Shown: in pieces, positions 1 through 5,162 of the stretch
Position numbering within the stretch: position 1 is the first letter of the stretch
Layout of the letters: every line of letters starts with the position of its first letter
Assembly: GCA_027083715.1 (NCBI GenBank)
Contig: JALWNR010000175.1
Coordinates: forward strand, 1 to 6,328
Reading direction: 5' to 3'
Length of the DNA: 6,328 nucleotides
Source of the DNA: Bacteroidales bacterium
GTDB taxonomy: Bacteria > Bacteroidota > Bacteroidia > Bacteroidales > NBLH01
Notes under the pieces: model-generated
What the model saw: the letters and a program-made list of their open reading frames with translations, nothing else
What the model was told of the DNA's origin: nothing
The model's database searches: none
Position numbers and translations under genes: made by a program

Positions 1-1170
1 TTCCCCCAGGAAGAAATGTTGGAAATAAGAAAAAAAAGTAAACAATTACTTATAGGTATTCCAAAAGAAGAAACCGAAAATGAAAAACGAATTCCGTTAA
101 CTCCACAGGCTGTCCAACTTTTATGCAAATCGGGACATAAAATACTTATTGAGTCCGGTGCCGGTACCGGAGCAAATTATAGCGATCTGGAATATAGCGA
201 AGCAGGTGCAGAAATTATTGACAACCGAAGAAAAATTTTTCAGTCAGAAATTATTCTTAAAATATCACCATTTTTAAAAAAAGATATTGATTTACTTAAT
301 AATAATCAAACACTTTTATCGGCCTTGCATTTTTCTACTCAAACAAAAGAACAAATATTCGGATTAATACAAAAAAAAGCAAATGCTATTGCTTTTGAAA
401 TGATCAAAGAAGAGCCTGATTATTATCCTATTGTGCGTTCAATGAGTGAAATTGGCGGTAAATTATCGATTAATATTGCTGCTGAATATTTAAGCAAACA
501 ACATAATGGAAAAGGAGTTTTATTGGGAGGAATTACCGGAATTTCACCGGCAGAGGTTGTAATTATTGGTGCCGGAACTGCGGCAGAGCATGCAGCCTAT
601 GCAGCCCTTGGACTGGGAGCTTTAATAAAGGTTTTTGACTTTTCAATTTATAAACTACGTGAATTTCAGCATAATATCGGCAAACAAATTTTTACGTCAA
701 TTATTCAGCCCTATGCAATAAAAAAAGCTTTACAATCTGCCGATGTGGTAATTGGTTGCTTAGCTATAGATGAAAAAAAAGACCAGCTTATTGTTAGTGA
801 AGAGATGGTTCGTCAGATGAAAAAAGGAACCGTGATCATTGATTTGAATGTAGATAAGGGTAGTTGTTTTGAAACCTCACAACCTACAACACACAGTAAA
901 CCGGTATTTGAAAAACATGGAGTTACACATTATTGTGTTCCTAATATTGCTTCGCGGGCTGCCCGTACAGCCACTATTGCATTGAGCAATATTTTAGCTC
1001 CCATTTTACTTAAAATAGGAGAAGAAGGCGGAACCATTAATTTATTGAAAATTGATAGAGGAATGCGTAGCGGAGTATATATTTTTAATGGAATTTTAAC
1101 TGACCCGAAAACAGGACATCGTTTTGATATAAATTATAAGGATATTGATCTATTAATGGCTGCATTTTAA
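1..1170 (+). CDS. ald: Alanine dehydrogenase, 5' end outside window
   Basis: Predicted NAD-dependent alanine dehydrogenase (L-alanine to pyruvate and ammonia, reversible), cytosolic. An ATG lies at 16, but the frame is open to base 1 and reads FPQEE before that Met. From what I know of Bacteroidota homologues, they carry such an N-terminal extension (PQEE-x-LEI), so the true start is probably upstream and 16 is internal. Counting from Met at 16 (384 residues): the substrate-domain motif KRIPLTP lies at 24-30, K82 and H105 match the usual pyruvate-binding Lys and catalytic His, and the Rossmann loop GAGTAA is at 185-190. The DKGSCFETSQPTTH block at 280-293 includes the probable active-site Asp280, and VPNIASRAARTAT follows at 308-320. 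The related PntA transhydrogenase subunit is less likely because the Ald-type DxGxCFExSxPTTH block is present. Residue roles are by analogy. The gene ends in a hairpin that begins at its stop codon. Confidence 0.9.
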   Translation, partial: FPQEEMLEIRKKSKQLLIGIPKEETENEKRIPLTPQAVQLLCKSGHKILIESGAGTGANYSDLEYSEAGAEIIDNRRKIFQSEIILKISPFLKKDIDLLNNNQTLLSALHFSTQTKEQIFGLIQKKANAIAFEMIKEEPDYYPIVRSMSEIGGKLSINIAAEYLSKQHNGKGVLLGGITGISPAEVVIIGAGTAAEHAAYAALGLGALIKVFDFSIYKLREFQHNIGKQIFTSIIQPYAIKKALQSADVVIGCLAIDEKKDQLIVSEEMVRQMKKGTVIIDLNVDKGSCFETSQPTTHSKPVFEKHGVTHYCVPNIASRAARTATIALSNILAPILLKIGEEGGTINLLKIDRGMRSGVYIFNGILTDPKTGHRFDINYKDIDLLMAAF

Positions 1171-1200
1171 AAAAAGCTCCACAAAATAAGGAGCTTTTTT
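1170..1200. terminator. Bidirectional rho-independent terminator
   Basis: An 11-bp perfect stem (1170-1180 with 1190-1200) has the GC core GCTCC/GGAGC, a 9-base loop, and A and T runs on its two sides. Each strand therefore reads a hairpin followed by a U tract. It serves the alanine dehydrogenase gene rightwards, with the last base of its TAA forming the first stem pair. Leftwards it serves the sigma-factor operon, whose last stop codon is 22 bases away. Confidence 0.85.
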
Positions 1201-1221
1201 CAGTATTTGCTAAGCTATATT

Positions 1222-1701
1222 TTAATTCATTCTGCTGCCTTTGCAAGATTTTCCTTTTTTTCCATATCTACCCTGTTTGTGTGCATCAAAATACACTCTT
1301 TGATCGTCTGTTAATTCCTTACGTACACTTTGAAAAAAACGTTCGCGTTGTTTCATCATTTTTGTGTTTAATGCACCAATTTCATCAATTGTTTTATCAA
1401 TTTCACTCATATTAGGCTTATCTGCTGTTCGCAAAGTGTTTAAATGAGCCCTTTTTTCCTGCAATTGATTTCTTACCAACATCATTTCTTTCATGTGCGC
1501 AGTACGTAATTTTGCTAATTTTGTTTGTTGTTCCTGTGTTAAATCGGGAATTGAATTTTGCAAATAACAATTTTGCATTCCTTTATTCATTCCTTTATTC
1601 ATTCCTTGATATTGTCTTTGAGCAAATGTTTGGCTACTCACAACCAGCATTGCAACAGAAAGAACAATTGTCATAAAAAAATTAAATTTAAGTGTTTTCA
1701 T
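1222..1701 (-). CDS. Secreted Spy/CpxP-like protein with Met-rich repeat
   Basis: Small periplasmic protein of 159 residues resembling the Spy/CpxP LTxxQ family (chaperone or metal-responsive envelope proteins). I start it at the ATG at 1701. This gives a clean signal peptide, MKTLKFNFF followed by a hydrophobic stretch, with probable cleavage after TFA27. A TTG at 1725 would add eight residues but is less likely. The mature part has a Met-rich segment G33-MNKG-MNKG-MQNC45, then LTQEQ at 54-58, a long predicted helical region rich in Lys, Arg, Gln and Met, and a second LTDDQ at 130-134. The paired LTxxQ motifs are the family signature. The C-terminus (142-159) is strongly basic and contains Cys153. 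It is the last gene of the sigma-factor operon, 25 bases after the preceding stop. The Met/Cys segment could bind Cu(I) or Ag(I), but that is inference. A role as soluble stress effector or sensor is suggested by context. Confidence 0.8.
   Translation of the reverse strand: MKTLKFNFFMTIVLSVAMLVVSSQTFAQRQYQGMNKGMNKGMQNCYLQNSIPDLTQEQQTKLAKLRTAHMKEMMLVRNQLQEKRAHLNTLRTADKPNMSEIDKTIDEIGALNTKMMKQRERFFQSVRKELTDDQRVYFDAHKQGRYGKKGKSCKGSRMN
1576..1607. repeat. 12-bp in-frame tandem repeat, 2.7 copies
   Basis: The unit CATTCCTTTATT (plus strand) occurs at 1576-1587 and 1588-1599 without mismatch, then partially at 1600-1607 (CATTCCTT). Read on the minus strand it encodes the GMNKGMNKGMQ segment of the Spy-like protein. 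The 12-base length keeps the frame, so copy number could vary without breaking the gene. Confidence 0.85.
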
Positions 1702-1726
1702 GATTTTAATAATTTTGTTAAACAAT

Positions 1727-2263
1727 CTATTTTGAACTAAATTTATTTGATCTTCGATGATGATTACTATTCGTCATTTTGCAAAGCATTTTTCTAAACT
1801 TTATCAACTGTTCGGGCGATAGAATTTTTTCCACCTCGTTAAAATGGTGAATCATTTCTCTGTGAACTTCTTTATGTAAATTTCCAATATCTTCCGAAAG
1901 ATGCATAAGCAGTACCGTATCCGGATTTTCCTTGCAGTATTCTTTAAATGTCAACCTACGCTTTTCGCTGATTTGTTTCCATAAATCCCTCGATTTTTGC
2001 ATGTTGATATCTTTTAAGTGCGAATATTCTTTAAACTGCTCATCACTAAGATTAAGCTCCTTTCGCACATACTTTTTCACACGTTGCCCGTAATTTTTTC
2101 CCCGATACGGGTTAATCCCTTTTTTCTTCTTTTCTCGGATTTGCTCAATATGCCTTTTTGCATTGTATTTATAATAGGCAATAGTACTCAATGCTGATAT
2201 ATTCATTATCAGTAAAATAACAATTGTACCTATTAAAAGTCTTTTTTTCGTTATAACATCCAT
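1727..2263 (-). CDS. Membrane-anchored Spy/CnrX-like periplasmic sensor
   Basis: A protein of 178 residues with one N-terminal membrane segment at about 8-30 and a periplasmic domain, probably helical, of the Spy/CpxP/heavy-metal-sensor type (Metal_resist-like). Residues 31-70 just outside the membrane are very basic (15 Lys/Arg of 40). LTxxQ-like motifs are NLSDEQ at 71-76 and ILSPEQ at 147-152, bracketing the helical region as in the family. A histidine-rich stretch (H121, H130, H134, H139, H140) includes the i/i+4 pair H130/H134, which could bind metal; CnrX uses His and Met ligands, but equivalence here is inference. The ATG at 2263 lies 8 bases after the anti-sigma stop, so the two are probably co-translated. 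Its place after sigma and anti-sigma genes, together with its membrane anchor, suggests a CnrX-like sensor that modulates the anti-sigma factor. The stimulus is unknown. Confidence 0.75.
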   Translation of the reverse strand: MDVITKKRLLIGTIVILLIMNISALSTIAYYKYNAKRHIEQIREKKKKGINPYRGKNYGQRVKKYVRKELNLSDEQFKEYSHLKDINMQKSRDLWKQISEKRRLTFKEYCKENPDTVLLMHLSEDIGNLHKEVHREMIHHFNEVEKILSPEQLIKFRKMLCKMTNSNHHRRSNKFSSK

Positions 2264-2271
2264 TTTGCCAA

Positions 2272-2730
2272 TTATTCGTTATCCGTAATAATTACTTCAT
2301 AAATATCTTCCGAACTCATATCTGTGCTATACGACTCTGCAAATAGTTGAAATTCTGATAGATTTTCATTTTCGTCCACTACATATTCTTCGTTTACCTG
2401 ATATTCTTTACCCAAAGCTACTCCGATAAAAACAGCTAAAATTATCGCTGCCGCATAAGCAAGTGCCTGAAAATAAACTTGTTTAACTGTATTTTTTATT
2501 TGTTCTTTTTCAGATTTTTTAATTTTTTGTTCTAGTTTTTGATAAAAACCCGGATTAATTTGTTCTATTTTATCCGTATGCAAAAAATCTATATCTGCTT
2601 TTATTTTTTCGTACAAAGCATTGCAAGATGAGCAAGTTTTGAGATGTGCACTAATTGTTTCTCTAAATTCTAAACTTAGTTCATCTTCAATATAAAATAT
2701 TAACTTATTTTCTACTTCTTTGCAATTCAT
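2272..2730 (-). CDS. Zinc-finger membrane anti-sigma factor
   Basis: A protein of 152 residues, predicted to hold the upstream-encoded ECF sigma factor inactive at the inner membrane. The N-terminal anti-sigma domain carries the zinc-binding pattern H29-x3-C33-x2-C36, with C3 as a likely further ligand (zf-HC2/ZAS type). A lysine-rich linker at about 64-83 precedes one membrane helix at about 88-107. The tail beyond the membrane (108-152) is very acidic: 14 Asp/Glu and a single Lys in 45 residues. By topology this tail should be periplasmic, where it could meet the basic Spy/CnrX-like products of the next two genes. The gene follows the sigma gene after 60 bases that contain a candidate ECF promoter, and it precedes the sensor gene by 8 bases. 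The family call is firm; the role of the tail is inference. Confidence 0.9.
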   Translation of the reverse strand: MNCKEVENKLIFYIEDELSLEFRETISAHLKTCSSCNALYEKIKADIDFLHTDKIEQINPGFYQKLEQKIKKSEKEQIKNTVKQVYFQALAYAAAIILAVFIGVALGKEYQVNEEYVVDENENLSEFQLFAESYSTDMSSEDIYEVIITDNE

Positions 2731-2748
2731 TTTTCTTGCTTTTAATAT

Positions 2749-2777
2749 TATGACACATTGTATTAAAAAAACTTGCG
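2749..2777 (-). promoter_or_regulatory. Candidate ECF-type promoter before anti-sigma gene
   Basis: On the minus strand this reads CGCAAGTT (2777-2770), 12 bases, then TGTGTCATA (2757-2749). An almost identical element with the same spacing lies before the sigma gene (3401-3429). The arms fit an ECF promoter layout, with an AA-containing -35 element and a GTC-containing -10 element about 15 bases apart. It ends 18 bases before the anti-sigma ATG. It could let the sigma factor raise expression of its own inhibitor. A binding site for another regulator is the alternative. Confidence 0.55.
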
Positions 2778-2790
2778 CTCAACTGTGTAA

Positions 2791-3369
2791 TTACAAATTT
2801 TTGTAATGTTCAATCAATTTTTTTTGCAGATTTTTTTTGGCTCTAAAAATTAATGATTCAACCGATGATAAAGACAATTTCATAACATCGGCAATTTCCT
2901 TATAGCTTAAATCTTCGTATTTTTTTAATGTAAATGCAATTTGCTGATTTTCGGGCAAAGCATTTATTGCTTCGTAAATATAGCCGCTTGTTTCTTTGTT
3001 TTCAGTAATTTTATCAGGCATATTATTTTTTGAATCTTCTGGTTCTAACACTTTAGCATTCGTGTTTTCATTAAATAAAATATCCAGACTTTGAAACCAT
3101 GTATTTTTTTTATTGTCGCGTATGTAATTTAAAGATTTATTAACTGCAATCCGGTAAAGCCATGTCGAAAGTTTTGATTTTCTACGAAAACGCTCAATTG
3201 AACGATACACTTCAATAAAAACATCTTGTGCAATATCTTCAGCATCTTGACGATTATGAACAAAACCATAGCAGATGTTTATAACAAGGCGTTGATACTT
3301 ATCAACAAGGTTTTTAAATCCTGCAGGTTTGTTTTTTTCGATTAAATCTATCAGTTTCTTATCGTTCAT
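2791..3369 (-). CDS. ECF sigma-70 family RNA polymerase sigma factor
   Basis: A protein of 192 residues, the usual ECF length, with sigma region 2 and region 4 only. Region 2 spans about 20-86 and includes DAEDIAQDVFIEVYRSIERF at 42-61 (core binding and -10 recognition), followed by STWLYRIAVNKSLNYIR at 68-84. A poorly conserved acidic linker covers about 95-128. Region 4 at about 131-185 has ALPENQQIAF and the helix-turn-helix LSYKEIADVMKLSLSSVES at 154-172, which should read the -35 element. It is the first gene of a four-gene operon with its anti-sigma factor and two Spy-like envelope proteins, so it probably answers an envelope or metal stress. It is not of the FecI/SusC type by context, since no TonB-dependent receptor gene lies alongside. 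The ATG at 3369 is preceded by two overlapping candidate promoters. Confidence 0.95.
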   Translation of the reverse strand: MNDKKLIDLIEKNKPAGFKNLVDKYQRLVINICYGFVHNRQDAEDIAQDVFIEVYRSIERFRRKSKLSTWLYRIAVNKSLNYIRDNKKNTWFQSLDILFNENTNAKVLEPEDSKNNMPDKITENKETSGYIYEAINALPENQQIAFTLKKYEDLSYKEIADVMKLSLSSVESLIFRAKKNLQKKLIEHYKNL

Positions 3370-3400
3370 TTAGCCGGGTTATCTTTTGAAACTATTTTTA

Positions 3401-3429
3401 TAAGACACAAATTTATGATATAACTTGCG
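3401..3429 (-). promoter_or_regulatory. Candidate autoregulatory ECF promoter of sigma gene
   Basis: The minus strand reads CGCAAGTT (3429-3422), 12 bases, then TGTGTCTTA (3409-3401). It matches the element before the anti-sigma gene at 16 of 17 arm positions with the same 12-base spacer length, while the spacers agree at only 4 of 12 positions. That pattern points to constraint on the arms rather than recent duplication. The layout resembles ECF promoters. It ends 31 bases before the sigma ATG. Recognition by this sigma factor is inferred. Confidence 0.6.
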
Positions 3430-3437
3430 TTGGACAA
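3408..3437 (-). promoter_or_regulatory. Possible housekeeping promoter overlapping the ECF site
   Basis: On the minus strand TTG (3437-3435), 19 bases, then TAAATTTG (3415-3408) fits the Bacteroidota primary-sigma pattern TTG-N17-23-TAnnTTTG. It could give basal transcription of the sigma operon. TAnnTTTG matches arise by chance in AT-rich DNA, so this is tentative. Confidence 0.45.
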
Positions 3438-3483
3438 TAAAATATTTTTTGACAAAAAATTTAATCGTTAAGGATAAAAAATA

Positions 3484-3491
3484 TACTTTTG
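3484..3491 (+). promoter_or_regulatory. -7 box for FISUMP gene
   Basis: TACTTTTG fits the Bacteroidota -7 consensus TAnnTTTG and would start transcription about 20 bases before the ATG at 3518. No TTG lies at the expected 17-23-base spacing upstream; the nearest, at 3449-3451, is 32 bases away. The promoter is therefore half supported. The leader between box and ATG is A-rich and lacks a Shine-Dalgarno sequence. Confidence 0.45.
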
Positions 3492-3517
3492 CTCGTTATT
3501 TTCAAAAAAAACAAAAT

Positions 3518-4147
3518 ATGAAAAAATTAGTTATGATGGCTGCGCTATTAATGTCTTTTAATTTATTATATGCGCAAACAGATAATACTGCAACAGAGAC
3601 AGACAGCACTGTTAAAACGATAAAAAAACTTGTCGATCAGCGTGATAACCAGGTTTATAAAGTAGTTAAAATTGGTAATCAAACTTGGATGGCTGAAAAT
3701 CTGAATTTTAAGACAGACAAGTATTCCTACTGTTATGGACGAAAAACTACAAACTGTGATAAGTATGGTAGATTATATCGTTGGGAAGCTGCTGTTAAAG
3801 CTTGTCCTGAGGGCTGGCATTTACCTACCGACAAAGAGTGGGAAAACATGGAAAAGGAATTGGGAATGAGTGATGCAGAGCTGGGGAAAAGTAATACTTG
3901 GCGAGGCAGTAATCAGGGAGAAATATTAATGAAAGATACTACCCTAGGTTTTAATGCAAAACTTGGAGGTTATTTTAACCCTCCTTCAAACTATTTTTTG
4001 GGAGGTATGCAGGCATTTTATTGGACAGCTTCTGAAAAAGGTGGTTTGGCATGGTATAGACAACTTTACAAAGACAGCAAACAAATATTTCGTAATATTC
4101 GTGCAAAATCATGGGGAATGTCTGTGAGATGTGTAAAAGATAAGTAA
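3518..4147 (+). CDS. Secreted FISUMP-domain protein
   Basis: A protein of 209 residues with a Fibrobacter succinogenes major paralogous domain (FISUMP, TIGR02145 type), common in Bacteroidota and of unknown molecular function. I start it at the ATG at 3518, which gives a signal peptide MKKLVMMAALLMSFNLLYA cleaved before Q20. A TTG at 3425 would add 31 charged residues and hide the signal, so I reject it. Domain landmarks in order are VDQRDNQVYKVVKIGNQTWMAENL (39-62, opening motif), YGRLYRWEAA (83-92), CPEGWHLPTDKEW (96-108), FYWTAS (167-172) and SVRCVKD (202-208). Cys72, 80, 96 and 205 may form disulfides. There is no C-terminal sorting domain and no lipobox Cys after the signal, so it is probably periplasmic or released. 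It stands alone, diverging from the sigma-factor operon across 148 bases and ending in a strong hairpin. Confidence 0.92.
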   Translation: MKKLVMMAALLMSFNLLYAQTDNTATETDSTVKTIKKLVDQRDNQVYKVVKIGNQTWMAENLNFKTDKYSYCYGRKTTNCDKYGRLYRWEAAVKACPEGWHLPTDKEWENMEKELGMSDAELGKSNTWRGSNQGEILMKDTTLGFNAKLGGYFNPPSNYFLGGMQAFYWTASEKGGLAWYRQLYKDSKQIFRNIRAKSWGMSVRCVKDK

Positions 4148-4166
4148 TTGACTATTTGATTAATCT

Positions 4167-4206
4167 AAAAAATGCCGGAAATAATTAATATTTTCCGGCA
4201 TTTTTT
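4167..4206. terminator. Strong bidirectional terminator overlapping hydrolase 3' end
   Basis: A perfect 15-bp stem (4167-4181 with 4192-4206) has the core ATGCCGGAAA/TTTCCGGCAT, flanking A6 and T6 runs and a 10-base loop. Either strand reads a hairpin ending in a U tract. It terminates the FISUMP gene rightwards and the hydrolase gene leftwards. The hydrolase stop codon (4185-4187) is in the loop, and its last codons (KNAG and part of K) form one stem arm. Confidence 0.9.
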
Positions 4207-5162
4207 ACAAAGTCCAAAACTCTTTCTTCATGCCAAAGTACTTTATTAATCATCCAGCGATTAACAAAACCTACATGTCCTCCATATTTAGGTGTTTCAA
4301 TAATAAAAAACGGATTTTGTTCGGCTTCGGTATATGGATAACTTTCTTCTCTTAAAAATGGATCGTCAAGTGCATTAATTAAAAGAGTAGGGATTTTAAT
4401 TGAGCATATAAATTGTTTACTGCTGCATTTTTTCCAATAATCTTCTGCATTGTAAAAACCATTGAAAGGTGCTGTTATCAGATTATCAAAATCAAAAAAA
4501 TTACGACAGGCTTTTATTTCTTTTTCAAGATATTGATATTCGGGAAACCGTTTAATTTTATTCAATACTTTTTTTCGTAATGAACGAATAAAACGATATT
4601 GATACAGGAAATTATCTTTTTTCAGAAAATTATATGAAGTAGATCTCAAATCGCAAGGAACAGAAATTCCTACTGCAGCTTTTATCCTATGATTTATATT
4701 ATCAGCTTTCTCTCCTGCATATTTAAGCACTATATTTCCACCCAAACTAAATCCTGCTAAATAGATTTTTTCAAAATCATAATTATCTGTAAGATAATTA
4801 ACCACTAAATCTAAATCTTCGGTTTTCCCGCTATGATATGAGTAGAATTTATTATTATCATCATTACTACAACCGCGAAGGTTAAGAGCAAGTGCATCAA
4901 TTCCTGCCTTGTTAAATGTACGCACAATACCTTTTACATACGATTTTCTTGCGTTACCCTCCAATCCGTGTACAACAATAATTATTTCTTTACTGCCGGT
5001 TCCGGAAAAATCCAAATCCAAAAAATCATTGTCCGGTGTATTTATCCTGATCCTTTGATAAGAAACCCCTTTTACTTTGCGAAATATCGCAGGTATAATA
5101 GTACTGAGGTGTTTATTTTTAAACAGAAAAGGAGGAGTAAAATATGCTTTAACCTTAGTCAT
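4185..5162 (-). CDS. YheT-family alpha/beta hydrolase
   Basis: A protein of 325 residues, the usual length for the YheT/ABHD1-3-like (COG0429) hydrolases, putative esterases whose bacterial substrates are mostly unknown. The N-terminal family motif is FTPPFLFKNKHLSTIIPAIFR (8-28). HGLEGN at 65-70 is the oxyanion-side HG motif, and LNLRGCS lies at 93-99. The nucleophile elbow is GFSLGG (137-142) with Ser139. The acid is in INALDDPF (D266 or D267), and the base is His296 in GGHVGF. The triad is therefore complete and the enzyme is probably active in the cytoplasm. No signal peptide is seen. Its ATG overlaps the end of the preceding propeller gene by 8 bases (ATGACTAA), which implies translational coupling. 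The 3' end is embedded in a terminator hairpin. The family is clear; the substrate is not. Confidence 0.93.
   Translation of the reverse strand: MTKVKAYFTPPFLFKNKHLSTIIPAIFRKVKGVSYQRIRINTPDNDFLDLDFSGTGSKEIIIVVHGLEGNARKSYVKGIVRTFNKAGIDALALNLRGCSNDDNNKFYSYHSGKTEDLDLVVNYLTDNYDFEKIYLAGFSLGGNIVLKYAGEKADNINHRIKAAVGISVPCDLRSTSYNFLKKDNFLYQYRFIRSLRKKVLNKIKRFPEYQYLEKEIKACRNFFDFDNLITAPFNGFYNAEDYWKKCSSKQFICSIKIPTLLINALDDPFLREESYPYTEAEQNPFFIIETPKYGGHVGFVNRWMINKVLWHEERVLDFVKNAGKY

Noticed and set aside
1576..1607. Short tandem repeat considered as a CRISPR or replication iteron
   Set aside because: The units are 12 bases with no spacers, are too few, and lie in frame inside a coding region.
1702..1725. 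TTG start at 1725 for the secreted Spy-like gene
   Set aside because: The ATG at 1701 begins a normal signal peptide (MKTLKF) and leaves a 25-base gap after the previous stop; TTG starts are uncommon and no ribosome site favours it.
1558..1740. Plus-strand open frame of 60 codons with HSFIHSFIHS repeats
   Set aside because: It lies antisense to the Spy-like gene; the apparent repeat is the complement of the 12-bp tandem unit, and the composition is not protein-like.
3425..3517. Upstream TTG start for the FISUMP gene adding 31 residues
   Set aside because: It would place a charged segment before a textbook signal peptide and start the gene inside the divergent promoter region; the ATG at 3518 fits the -7 box at 3484-3491.
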